A DNA stretch of 64,000 nucleotides from an uncultured Verrucomicrobiota bacterium (GTDB lineage: Bacteria > Verrucomicrobiota > Kiritimatiellia > Kiritimatiellales > Tichowtungiaceae). The notes under the pieces are model-generated. The model made no database searches and had not been told where the DNA came from. It worked only from the letters and a program-made list of their open reading frames with translations. Below are positions 1-8,073 of this stretch, one piece after another; position 1 is the stretch's first letter; every line of letters begins with the position of its first letter. The DNA lies in assembly GCA_903831085.1 (NCBI GenBank), contig CAIKWE010000044.1, forward strand, positions 62,001-126,000. The letters are read 5' to 3'. The position numbers and the translations under genes are program-made.

Positions 1-1
1 A

Positions 2-967
2 TGCTGTCTAGGTGGCGGAACACTGAATAACTGTACGTTGATTGGTAACACTACAGCGGGAGAAGGAGGCGGCGCGATTTGCTGGGGAAGTGGAATGCTG
101 AGTAACTGCAGCATAGCCGAAAACGCTGCAACAGTCGGCGGTGGAGTAATTTTGCTAAATGGAGGGATGCTCAGAAACTGTAGGTTAACTGGAAATATTG
201 CAACAACTGGCGGCGGAACTTTTTCAAGCGGGGGAGTATTAGATAGCTGTACACTAACTGGGAACACTGCAATGTACGGCAACGGGTTGTATCTTACTAA
301 TACTGTTGTAAATAATAGTATTATATGGGGGGACGACATTATAATAGCAGCAGGTAGTACGAACGTTGTGTTTCGTTACACCTGTTCATCTTCTCTTCAG
401 TTTGGCAAAGGCAACATCTGCGCTGACCCACTGTTTGTCGACAGTGTAAACAGTAATTTCCAATTGCAGGCGGGCTCGCCTTGTATAAATGCCGGGCATA
501 ACAGCTACGTTTCTTCCGAGAGCGATTTAGAAGGTAATCCGCGCGTTGTTGGCGGGGTGGTTGATATGGGCGCGTATGAAAATCAAACTGCTGGGACGGA
601 TGCTGACAATGACGGCATGGATGACCTATGGGAACTGAATCAGTTCGGCGGACGGCATTTCGCCGCTCCGGATACGATCTGTTTGAACGGTGTGAACACG
701 ATTCGCGAAGCGTATATCGCCGGGCTTGATCCCAACGATGCGGCGGCCTTCTTTGAAATGGACGGGGATTGTACCGCCGAAAAGAGTGTTCTTTGGTGGA
801 ACGCGACCTCCGGGCGCGTTTATTCTGTCTATTTTTCCACCAACCTGATGAACGGCTTCCAACCTTTGGAAACCAATATTCCGTGGACGGCGGGCGCTTT
901 CACCGACAGCGTTCACAACGCGCAGAGACAGCTTTTCTATAAGGTTGATGTTCAATTGGCGCCGTAA
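2..967 (+). CDS. Beta-helix surface protein with PVC-type C-terminus (5'-partial)
   Basis: The frame is open to the window edge, so the N-terminus is missing. What remains begins with short degenerate repeats of the type G-G-x-L-x-N-C-x-[IL]-x-x-N (about 25 residues each), as in pectate-lyase-like parallel beta-helix adhesins and polymorphic outer-membrane proteins. It continues with a segment (SPCINAG, then DLEGNPRVVGG and DMGAYE) typical of 'choice-of-anchor Q' beta-helix ends. A D-x-D-N-D-G-M-D-D linker, probably calcium binding, then leads to a roughly 60-residue C-terminal domain (STNLMNGF) seen in many secreted PVC proteins and possibly a sorting or anchoring module. The protein is probably exported to the cell surface. 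Ligand and exact role cannot be told. A perfect copy of the window's palindrome (857-871) lies in frame and encodes FQPLE. Confidence 0.75.
   Translation, partial: CCLGGGTLNNCTLIGNTTAGEGGGAICWGSGMLSNCSIAENAATVGGGVILLNGGMLRNCRLTGNIATTGGGTFSSGGVLDSCTLTGNTAMYGNGLYLTNTVVNNSIIWGDDIIIAAGSTNVVFRYTCSSSLQFGKGNICADPLFVDSVNSNFQLQAGSPCINAGHNSYVSSESDLEGNPRVVGGVVDMGAYENQTAGTDADNDGMDDLWELNQFGGRHFAAPDTICLNGVNTIREAYIAGLDPNDAAAFFEMDGDCTAEKSVLWWNATSGRVYSVYFSTNLMNGFQPLETNIPWTAGAFTDSVHNAQRQLFYKVDVQLAP
857..871. repeat. TTCCAA-N3-TTGGAA palindrome, perfect
   Basis: Centre CCT. Lies in the coding sequence for the C-terminal domain of the beta-helix protein and is read as F-Q-P-L-E. Confidence 0.8.
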
Positions 968-1002
968 TCCCGGAGAGATTCGGTTGATCTTCGGTTTTTA
1001 TT

Positions 1003-1028
1003 ACCGCGCCCGCCGTGCGCGGCTACAG
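1003..1028. repeat. Dispersed 26-bp repeat, copy 1
   Basis: Matches 23055-23080 at 25 of 26 positions, in the same orientation. Both copies lie between genes. The inner part CCGCCGTGCGCGG is partly self-complementary. Confidence 0.7.
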
Positions 1029-1183
1029 AAAATCTTTCTCACTGTGGGTGCCTGTCACGCCGCAGCGTGAAACGCGAAGGAGGACGGACGGGCTCCGGTG
1101 AGCGCAGTCGAACCGTGGCCGCGCCTTGTACCAAGCATCATGGGTATTTGGTATCATAGCGGCCCGCCCGCCAATAATAAATT

Positions 1184-1198
1184 TTCCAAGGATTGGAA
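1184..1198. repeat. TTCCAA-N3-TTGGAA palindrome, perfect
   Basis: Centre GGA. Ends 21 bp before the chosen ygiQ start codon, so it sits in the 5' leader. Confidence 0.8.
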
Positions 1199-1219
1199 AA
1201 TTTGAGACCGTCCTTGCCA

Positions 1220-2938
1220 ATGGCTGAGGCGAAACAATTTTTACCGATGACTCGTGCGGAGATGAAGGCGCGTGGCTGGGACGAGCTGGATGTGCTGATT
1301 ATCACCGGCGATGCCTATATTGACCATCCGGCGTTCGGCGCGGCGGTGATCGGCCGCGTGCTGGAGGCCGACGGCTGGCGCGTCGGCATTATCGCCCAGC
1401 CGGACTGGACGAAGCCAGAGTCGCTGACGGTGATGGGCCGTCCGCGTCTGTTTTGCGGAATCACGGCAGGCAATCTCGATTCAATGCTTTCGCACTACAC
1501 CGCCGCACGGCGCAAGCGCAAAGAGGATTCCTATACGCCGGGCGGTGCGGTTGGTAAGCGGCCCAATCTGGCGGGCATGGTTTATACGCAACTGGCGAAG
1601 AAGGCGTTTCCGGGAGTGGTGGCGGTACTTGGCGGCATCGAGGCGAGCCTGCGGCGCACGGCACATTACGATTACTGGCAGGATAAGTTGCGTCCCTCCA
1701 TCTTGCAGGATTCGAAGGCCGATATTCTGGTTTACGGCATGGGCGAAAGGGCGATCCGCGAAATTGCCCGCCGGATTGATGGTCAAAAACCGCTGGATGC
1801 AATCCCCGGAACGGCGCGGCTGCTCGGCGGTAAGGAATCGGCGGAACACGATTTTTCGAAAAGCGTCAAACTGCCGTCGTTTGAAGAATGTCTGGCGGAT
1901 AAAAAAGCGGTGCTGGAACTGACGCGGCTGACTGAGCGTGAACAGAATCCGTTTACCGGAAAACCGCTGATCCAGTTTCACGGAGCGCGCGCCGTGCTGA
2001 TTGAGCCGCCGGCGAAGCCGCTGACGACGGCGGAAATGGACCGCGTTTATGAACTGCCGTACATGCGGCTGCCGCATCCTTCCTATAAAGAGCCGGTTCC
2101 GGCGTTCACGATGATTAAGGAATCGGTGACGGTGGTGCGCGGTTGCGGCGGCGGTTGCACTTTCTGCGGACTAGGATTGCATCAGGGCCGTTTTCTGACA
2201 AGCCGTTCGGAGGAATCGGTGGTGCGCGAAGTGAAGACAATGGCGGCGATGCCGGCGTTTTCCGGCACGATCACCGACCTCGGCGGGCCGACGGCGAATT
2301 TGTATGGTTGCGCCAACGGCGTCTGCGAAGCGTGTAAAGTCTGCCGCCGCGCGAGTTGTCTTTATCCGAAAATCTGTCCGAACCTTGAGCTGGATGCAGA
2401 ATCGGCGATTCATCTGATGAAGCGCGTCCGCGAACTGGAAAAGGTGAAGCACGTTTTCATACAGTCCGGCATCCGGATGGATGTAGCGCTGAGGAATCCG
2501 AAATATATCCGCGAGCTGGCGAAGCATCATGTTTCCGGTCATCTGAAGGTGGCACCGGAACACATGCACCCGAATGTGCTGAAAAAAATGCGCAAGCCGG
2601 GGCCGGAGACGTTCTGTGAATTCCAGAAGGTGTTTGAAGAGGAAAATCGCGCGGCGGGCAAGAAGCAGTATCTGGTGCCGTATTTCATTTCGAATTTCCC
2701 CGGCTCGACCGAGGGCGAGATGAAGGCGGTCGAAAAGTTTGTGCGCGAGGAAGAGTGGAAGCTTCAGCAGGTGCAGGATTTTATTCCGTTGCCGATGACG
2801 CCCGCCGCCGCCGTTTATTATACCGGCCTCGACTACGAAACCGGCGAGCCGGTTCCCGTGGTGCGCGGGTTGGCTGAGCGCCGGACGCAAATGAAGCAGC
2901 TCCGTCCGCACACAAAACGGGGCTCCTCAAAGCGTTAG
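1220..2938 (+). CDS. ygiQ: YgiQ family radical SAM protein
   Basis: Radical S-adenosylmethionine protein of the YgiQ family, whose reaction is not established. The N-terminus carries the family block FLPMTRAEMKARGWDELD followed by TGDAYIDHPAFG. The 4Fe-4S motif C-x3-C-x2-C is at residues 309, 313 and 316 (CGGGCTFC) and is followed by a second cysteine-rich segment (CANGVCEACKVCRRASC). At 572 aa it is shorter than E. coli YgiQ, which has a longer C-terminal tail. I chose ATG 1220 rather than TTG 1193 because the upstream start lies inside the palindrome and the family begins near MAEAKQFLPM. Probably cytosolic. ptsP follows 46 bp downstream, separated by another palindrome. Confidence 0.9.
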   Translation: MAEAKQFLPMTRAEMKARGWDELDVLIITGDAYIDHPAFGAAVIGRVLEADGWRVGIIAQPDWTKPESLTVMGRPRLFCGITAGNLDSMLSHYTAARRKRKEDSYTPGGAVGKRPNLAGMVYTQLAKKAFPGVVAVLGGIEASLRRTAHYDYWQDKLRPSILQDSKADILVYGMGERAIREIARRIDGQKPLDAIPGTARLLGGKESAEHDFSKSVKLPSFEECLADKKAVLELTRLTEREQNPFTGKPLIQFHGARAVLIEPPAKPLTTAEMDRVYELPYMRLPHPSYKEPVPAFTMIKESVTVVRGCGGGCTFCGLGLHQGRFLTSRSEESVVREVKTMAAMPAFSGTITDLGGPTANLYGCANGVCEACKVCRRASCLYPKICPNLELDAESAIHLMKRVRELEKVKHVFIQSGIRMDVALRNPKYIRELAKHHVSGHLKVAPEHMHPNVLKKMRKPGPETFCEFQKVFEEENRAAGKKQYLVPYFISNFPGSTEGEMKAVEKFVREEEWKLQQVQDFIPLPMTPAAAVYYTGLDYETGEPVPVVRGLAERRTQMKQLRPHTKRGSSKR

Positions 2939-2941
2939 CGC

Positions 2942-2957
2942 TTCCAAGCCTTGGGAA
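2942..2957. repeat. Palindrome copy, one base longer than consensus
   Basis: TTCCAAGCCTTGGGAA between ygiQ and ptsP. The right arm has one extra G. Confidence 0.65.
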
Positions 2958-2984
2958 AATGCGGTAGAACGATCCGGATTTCTT

Positions 2985-5240
2985 ATGGGTAAAGCCAACG
3001 TCAATATGATCTGCGATATCGCGGAGCTGTCGTCTCTCTTTGAAAAGAGCAGCAGCCTCGACGATTTTCTGCAGTCCGCCGTGAGTGTGGTGGCCTGGCA
3101 TATGCAGGCGGCTGTCTGCTCGATTTATATCTATGACGATAAAGACCGGATGCTTACACTGCGCGCCACGCAGGGACTGAGCCCGATCGCCGTCGGTAAA
3201 GTGCAGTTGCGGCTGGGGCAGGGACTGACCGGGCTGGCGCTTAAAGAGATGCGGCCTATCCGTGAAGGCCGCGGCGTTCAAAATCCCCGGTTCCAACCGG
3301 TCAGAGGGATTAACGAAGAGCGTTACGAGGCCTTTCTGGCGGTGCCGATTCGGCGCGGGTTGACGCGTGTCGGCGTGCTGGTGGTGCAGGACACCCAGCC
3401 GGACTATTTTGATGAAAAGGATGAGCAGGCGCTCAAGGCCATCGCGGCCCAGCTGGCCACGGTGATCGAAAACGCCAATCTGTTGCTGACGCTTCACCGG
3501 CAGGAAGAACCCGTAAAAACGGATACCCGCGCGGCACCGAAGATGATTAAGGGGCGCCCGGCCAGCGGCGGTGTGGCGCAAGGGCGGACGACGGTTCTTA
3601 TTTCAGGGCACGGCGGCAGTTTTCAGTTACCGGACGGTTTGCCGAAAAATCTGACGGTGCATGATTTCGACCGCGCACTGGAGCAGACCGAGCAGCAGCT
3701 CAAAGACCTGCAGCGTCGCGCCGACGAAGAGCTTTCCGACGTGGCCCAGCTGATTTTTAGCGCGCATTTGCTGATTCTGGCGGACGAAGAATTCTCCGGC
3801 GAGATCCGTCGGCGTATTGAGGCGGGCGCACCGGCGGCGGAGGCGCTGGTGACGCTGGTGAACACGTTTATCGAAATTTTTTCCTCCAGTCCCAATCAGC
3901 GTCTGCAGGAAAAGGTGCATGACCTGAAGGATCTCGGCCACCGCCTGCTGGAGAATCTGGCTGGCGGAGACCGCGAGCGCGGCGATTACAGCGGACAGAT
4001 CATTGTCGCCGATATGCTGCTGCCGTCCGATATTCTCAAGCTGGCGACCGAGAATGCGGAAGGGTTTATCGTGCAGGGCGGAGTCACTTCGCATAATGCG
4101 ATCATCTGCCGCTCGCTCCAGAAGCCGATGGTGATGATTGATCCCCAGCAGTTGGAGATTCTTTGTAATCCGTGTGAACTGCTGATAGACGGTGATCAAG
4201 GCTACATCTTTATCCAGCCGTCGGAAGAGGTGCTTAAGGATTATGTCGAGCTCCGCCGCGCGGCGGTTGAGCTGGAGACCGCGCCGCCGGTCAAAGAGGA
4301 AACCCGCACGGCGGACGGCATGCGCGTTCAGCTTTTCGCCAACATCAATCTGCTCAGCGACCTGAAGATGGCGCTAAGCTTCCGCGCGGAAGGGGTCGGA
4401 CTTTACCGCAGTGAGTTTCCGTTCATCATCCGCAACGCCTTTCCGTCTGAGGAGGAGCAGTATCAGGTGTACAGCCGGATTGTGGAAACGATGGGCGGAC
4501 GCGAGGTGACTTTCCGAACATTGGATATTGGCGGTGACAAAGTTCTCTCCTATCAGAACGAAATAGAGGAGGCCAACCCGTTTCTGGGACTGCGCGCCAT
4601 CCGCTTTTCTCTGCTGCACAAAGATATTTTTGCCGAACAGCTGCGCGCCTTCCTGCGCGCCGGGGTCGGCGGCAACACGCGCATCATGTTTCCGCTGATT
4701 TCTTCGCTCGACGAGTTTATCGAGGCGCGTGATGTGGCGCGTGACTGCATGAAGGAACTCGAGGCGCGCGGCGTGCCGTACAACCGCGATACGAAGATCG
4801 GCATTATGGTGGAGCTGCCGTCGGCTGTGGAACTGATCGAAGATTTAGCGCACGAGGTGGACTTCATGTCTATCGGCACGAACGATCTGATCCAGTACAT
4901 GCTGGCGGTTGACCGGACCAATGAAATGGTTTCAAAATTATATCTGTCGCACCACCCGGCGATTTTACGCGCGATTGAGCGGGTGGCCTCGGTGGCCAAC
5001 AGTCATCGCAAAGATGTTTCGATTTGCGGCGACATTGCCATGGATCCTAAAATGATTCCTTTTCTGCTGGGGGCGGGCATCACCAAACTGAGTCTGCCGC
5101 CGCGGCGGGTGTATGAAATCCAGCAGGCGATTGAAAAGGTCAGCATGGAAAAAGCAGTCTATACGACTCGCCGGATGCTGGCCGCCAGCCGCATCAGCGA
5201 CGTGGAACAGATCATCAGTAGCTACAATTTTGCTCCATAA
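2985..5240 (+). CDS. ptsP: PEP-protein phosphotransferase PtsP (enzyme I-Ntr)
   Basis: Nitrogen-type enzyme I of the phosphotransferase system. It takes phosphate from phosphoenolpyruvate onto a histidine and passes it to an HPr/NPr-like carrier. An N-terminal GAF sensor domain (about residues 15-165) precedes the enzyme I core: an N-terminal PEP-utiliser segment (about 185-310), the swivelling phosphohistidine domain with GGVTSHNAI and active His370, and the C-terminal TIM barrel with GVGLYRSEF, SIGTNDLIQY and the conserved cysteine in ICGDIAM (Cys681). The length of 751 aa fits PtsP and exceeds plain enzyme I (about 575). No HPr or EIIA gene is near. The amt-P-II operon follows, suggesting a nitrogen/carbon regulatory neighbourhood, although the amt promoter lies in the gap, so it is a separate transcription unit. 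Confidence 0.93.
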   Translation: MGKANVNMICDIAELSSLFEKSSSLDDFLQSAVSVVAWHMQAAVCSIYIYDDKDRMLTLRATQGLSPIAVGKVQLRLGQGLTGLALKEMRPIREGRGVQNPRFQPVRGINEERYEAFLAVPIRRGLTRVGVLVVQDTQPDYFDEKDEQALKAIAAQLATVIENANLLLTLHRQEEPVKTDTRAAPKMIKGRPASGGVAQGRTTVLISGHGGSFQLPDGLPKNLTVHDFDRALEQTEQQLKDLQRRADEELSDVAQLIFSAHLLILADEEFSGEIRRRIEAGAPAAEALVTLVNTFIEIFSSSPNQRLQEKVHDLKDLGHRLLENLAGGDRERGDYSGQIIVADMLLPSDILKLATENAEGFIVQGGVTSHNAIICRSLQKPMVMIDPQQLEILCNPCELLIDGDQGYIFIQPSEEVLKDYVELRRAAVELETAPPVKEETRTADGMRVQLFANINLLSDLKMALSFRAEGVGLYRSEFPFIIRNAFPSEEEQYQVYSRIVETMGGREVTFRTLDIGGDKVLSYQNEIEEANPFLGLRAIRFSLLHKDIFAEQLRAFLRAGVGGNTRIMFPLISSLDEFIEARDVARDCMKELEARGVPYNRDTKIGIMVELPSAVELIEDLAHEVDFMSIGTNDLIQYMLAVDRTNEMVSKLYLSHHPAILRAIERVASVANSHRKDVSICGDIAMDPKMIPFLLGAGITKLSLPPRRVYEIQQAIEKVSMEKAVYTTRRMLAASRISDVEQIISSYNFAP

Positions 5241-5365
5241 TATAATAAAAGCACAAAAATGTTCCATGCTTTGACTGCATTGCCGACAACGCAACAATCG
5301 TCTAAGATTCATTAGTTTTTCTTTTAGAACTGGTTACAAATACTTTTGTCATCGTGAAATAACAT

Positions 5366-5381
5366 CGGCACGTCTAGTGCT
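5366..5381 (+). promoter_or_regulatory. Sigma-54-type -24/-12 promoter of the amt operon
   Basis: CGGCAC-GTCTA-GTGCT matches the consensus TGGCAC-N5-TTGCA with the invariant GG (5367-5368) and GC (5379-5380) exactly 12 bp apart. It lies about 35 bp before the amt start codon. Ammonium transporter/P-II operons are classically RpoN/NtrC dependent, so context supports it. I did not find a clear NtrC enhancer palindrome upstream. Confidence 0.6.
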
Positions 5382-5415
5382 AAAAGGCATACCGAAGTTA
5401 AAACAGGAGGTGTGT

Positions 5416-6792
5416 ATGATGAAGAAAAGTATAGTTGGCAGAGCCGGTCTGCTCTGCGGTTTGTTCGGCATCATGATGATGCTTGCGGGAAATGGATACG
5501 GTCAGGAAGCGGTGGCTGGCGCGGTTGCGGCCGCGGCTGCTCCGGCATCAGCGGTCAGCGCGGGAGACACCGCGTGGGTGCTGATGAGTTCCGCTCTGGT
5601 GTTGCTGATGACTCCGGGACTCGCGTTCTTCTACGGCGGTTTGGTTCGTAAAAAGAACGTCCTCTCGATTCTGATGCAATGCTTCATGGTGATCTGTCTG
5701 ATCACTCTGCAATGGGTGCTGTTTGGCTACAGCTTGGCCTTTGGTCCGGATGTGAAGGGCTGGATCGGCAACCTGAGCTGGGCGTGCCTGAAAGGTGTCG
5801 GCGCGGAGCCGTTCACGAATTATGCCGCGACGATTCCGCATTCGGTGTTCATGATCTTCCAAGCCATGTTCGCCGTGATTACGCCGGCGCTGATTCTTGG
5901 CGCCTTCGCGGAGCGGATGAAATTCTCGGCGTTCTGCGCATTCATCCTGCTGTGGGCCACGCTGGTCTATGACCCGGTCGCCCACTGGGTCTGGGGTCTG
6001 GGCGGTTTTCTGTCGCGCTTTGACGCGGCCGGCAACGCAGTGCCCGGAGCACTGGACTTCGCCGGCGGTACCGTAGTGCATATTAATGCCGGGATTGCCG
6101 CGCTCGCGGCGGCTCTGGTTATGGGCAAGCGGGTCGGACCGACTTCTCCGCCGCACAGTCTTCCGTTTGCCGTACTGGGCGCCGGGTTGCTGTGGTTCGG
6201 CTGGTTCGGATTCAATGCCGGCAGCGCGCTGGCCGCCAATGGACTGGCAGCGAATGCCTTCATAGCCACTCATGTGGCGACGGCAATGGCCGGACTGACC
6301 TGGGCGATCTGCGACTGGCTGTGGCATAAGAAGGCCACGACGCTGGGTATGATCACCGGCGCGGTTGCGGGTCTTGTGGCCATCACACCGGCTTGCGGTT
6401 TCGTATCGCCGATGAGCGCCATCTGGATCGGCGCTGGCGCTTCGATCATCTGCTTCATCGCGGTGACGTTTATCAAGGCCGTCTTCAAATATGACGACAC
6501 ACTGGATGCCTTCGGCGTGCACGGTGTGGGCGGTATCTGGGGCGCGCTGGCGACCGGTATCTGGGCCGAGAAATCGGTCGGCGGATTTGACGGTCTGCTG
6601 CACGGCAACCCGGGACAGTTCCTGATTCAGCTCAAAGCGGTTCTGGTCACGATGGTCTACTCGTTCGTCGTGTCGTTCGTCCTGCTGAAGCTGGTGGACA
6701 AAATCATCGGTCTGCGTGTTACCGAACACGAAGAACGGGTGGGGCTGGACCTGACTCAGCACAAAGAAGCCGGTTATACAACGATTGACTAA
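5416..6792 (+). CDS. amt: Ammonium transporter Amt
   Basis: Inner-membrane channel that conducts ammonium into the cell. A cleavable signal peptide (to about residue 35, ending near YGQEAVAG) is followed by eleven expected membrane segments. Family signatures are present: DTAWVLMSSALVLLMTPGLA with FFYGGLVRKKN, the central FAGGTVVHINAGIAALA, and the second pore histidine in DAFGVHGVGGIWGA. An AGGAGG Shine-Dalgarno (5405-5410) fixes the start at ATG 5416 or the adjacent ATG 5419. The upstream GTG at 5377 would fall inside the promoter. It is the first gene of amt-P-II-porin, and the P-II gene starts 18 bp after it, the standard pairing in which P-II plugs the channel when nitrogen is plentiful. 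Confidence 0.95.
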   Translation: MMKKSIVGRAGLLCGLFGIMMMLAGNGYGQEAVAGAVAAAAAPASAVSAGDTAWVLMSSALVLLMTPGLAFFYGGLVRKKNVLSILMQCFMVICLITLQWVLFGYSLAFGPDVKGWIGNLSWACLKGVGAEPFTNYAATIPHSVFMIFQAMFAVITPALILGAFAERMKFSAFCAFILLWATLVYDPVAHWVWGLGGFLSRFDAAGNAVPGALDFAGGTVVHINAGIAALAAALVMGKRVGPTSPPHSLPFAVLGAGLLWFGWFGFNAGSALAANGLAANAFIATHVATAMAGLTWAICDWLWHKKATTLGMITGAVAGLVAITPACGFVSPMSAIWIGAGASIICFIAVTFIKAVFKYDDTLDAFGVHGVGGIWGALATGIWAEKSVGGFDGLLHGNPGQFLIQLKAVLVTMVYSFVVSFVLLKLVDKIIGLRVTEHEERVGLDLTQHKEAGYTTID

Positions 6793-6810
6793 ACTGAAAG
6801 GAATAAAACC

Positions 6811-7152
6811 ATGAAATACATAGTCGCAATTATTCAACCCGATCGTTTGGATTCGGTGCTCGATCTGCTCGAGAAGAAGGAAATTCACCTGGTGACCGTT
6901 TCCAATGTCATGGGACGCGGCCGGCAGAAAGGTATCGCGGCGGTTTACCGCAGCCACAAGGAGGTCGGAAGCCTTCTGAAAAAAGTGAAGCTGGAAATCG
7001 TCGTCAACGAAGAGTTCGTGAAGCCGACGGTCGAAGCCATCACGGAAGGCGCGCGGACTGGAGAGATCGGGGACGGAAAGATATTCGTCCTGGAACTGAA
7101 AGAGTGCCTGCGCATACGAACCGGAGAGACCGGCTCTGTCGCCATCGGCTGA
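6811..7152 (+). CDS. glnK: P-II nitrogen regulatory protein (GlnK/GlnB family)
   Basis: Trimeric P-II signal protein that binds ATP/ADP and 2-oxoglutarate and gates Amt. Sequence aligns without gaps to E. coli GlnB over the first 60 residues: GRGRQKG at 35-41 (GFGRQKG in GlnB), Tyr46, and the ATP-site block TGEIGDGKIF and RIRTGE near the C-terminus. The T-loop differs: position 51, where enteric P-II proteins carry the uridylylated tyrosine, is glutamate (YRSHKEV). Covalent control by GlnD at that site is therefore not expected, and regulation would rest on effector binding. Length 113 aa is typical. I use the symbol glnK because of its place directly behind amt. Confidence 0.93.
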   Translation: MKYIVAIIQPDRLDSVLDLLEKKEIHLVTVSNVMGRGRQKGIAAVYRSHKEVGSLLKKVKLEIVVNEEFVKPTVEAITEGARTGEIGDGKIFVLELKECLRIRTGETGSVAIG

Positions 7153-7238
7153 TGAATTAAAGGAAGAATGCGTCCGCGCGGTTCGCACGGGGAAAGGGAC
7201 CGCCGGACGCACTCAGGATAAAAATTGAAAGGGAGAAA

Positions 7239-8021
7239 ATGAAAACAGGAACTATGAAAAAAAGAATGATGATGGTAATGGCTGTGGCTCTGGCCGCAGG
7301 GGTTGTCAAAGCGGCGGATGTGAGCGCTACGGCGGATTTTGCCAGCGCCTACGTTTTCCGCGGGTATACACTTAATGACGGGCTCGTGTTTCAGCCCGGC
7401 GCGAAAATCTCCGGATTCCCGATTCCAGCGGAATACGGATCTATCGCGGTCGGCACCTGGGCGAACTACGACATTGGGGATTACCACGGAGCAAAGAAAA
7501 AAAATGAGTTCTCGGAAATCGATTATTACGCAACCTACACGCTGCCAGTGAAGGTGGTTGATCTCAGTGCGACCTACACCGAGTATACTTATCCTAACAG
7601 CACAAGCGAAGCGGACAGGGAAGTGGCCCTGAGCGTTGGTAAGGCAATTGGCGAAACCGGACTCTATCCGTCCCTCACCGTCAATTACGGGCTGGACGGT
7701 CTGGTTCAGGAAAACTGGTATATTCAAGGTGGTCTCGACTATACCAAAAAGCTGACGGAAGCGATTACTCTCTCTACCGGCGTGAAGGTTGCCTATTTGG
7801 TCAATCATGCTGGTAAAGACGGCTTCAACGATGCAACGGCTAAAATCGGACTGAGCTATGCCCTGACCCAAAACTGGGCCATCAACGCTTCGTTGAATTA
7901 TGTCGCGCAGCTGAATGACGAAGTGCTGGCGGATACACCGGCCGGAGAGCCTTCGACCAGCGGCACTTTCGGATACGACACGCCCGTCTTTGGAACACTC
8001 GGCCTCTCCTGCAACTTCTAA
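7239..8021 (+). CDS. TorF-family putative porin
   Basis: Outer-membrane protein. Signal peptide to about residue 28 (MAVALAAGVVKAAD), then the family's opening block ADVSATADFASAYVFRGYTLND and alternating amphipathic strands with the C-terminal residue Phe, as in beta-barrels (FGTLGLSCNF). Similar small barrels have been described as putative porins, with unproven substrate. A purine-rich Shine-Dalgarno (AGGGAGAA) precedes ATG 7239. It is last in the amt-P-II unit (86 bp after P-II) and ends before a strong terminator, so it may help nitrogen compounds cross the outer membrane; this is inference from position only. Confidence 0.75.
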   Translation: MKTGTMKKRMMMVMAVALAAGVVKAADVSATADFASAYVFRGYTLNDGLVFQPGAKISGFPIPAEYGSIAVGTWANYDIGDYHGAKKKNEFSEIDYYATYTLPVKVVDLSATYTEYTYPNSTSEADREVALSVGKAIGETGLYPSLTVNYGLDGLVQENWYIQGGLDYTKKLTEAITLSTGVKVAYLVNHAGKDGFNDATAKIGLSYALTQNWAINASLNYVAQLNDEVLADTPAGEPSTSGTFGYDTPVFGTLGLSCNF

Positions 8022-8043
8022 GACGGAAGGAGTTTGTTGCAGA

Positions 8044-8073
8044 AAACCCGCCCCGGAATTCCGGGGCGGGTTT
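8044..8073. terminator. Bidirectional intrinsic terminator
   Basis: Perfect 13-bp stem AAACCCGCCCCGG/CCGGGGCGGGTTT with an AATT loop, followed by TTTATTTTT on the plus strand. It serves the convergent porin gene and rdgB and touches the rdgB stop codon. Confidence 0.85.

Larger units (their letters stand above)
968..1219. other. Spacer of about 250 bp with a dispersed 26-bp repeat
   Basis: No convincing gene. It holds one copy of a 26-bp element (1003-1028) that recurs at 23055-23080 with one mismatch, and one perfect 15-bp palindrome (1184-1198) just before ygiQ. The small minus-strand frame through here has no family resemblance. Confidence 0.6.

Noticed and set aside
1023..1220. 65-residue minus-strand frame in the first spacer
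   Set aside because: No start signal or similarity; it includes the dispersed 26-bp repeat.
5548..7212. 554-residue minus-strand frame opposite amt-glnK
   Set aside because: Covers two conserved genes on the other strand and has no recognisable domain.
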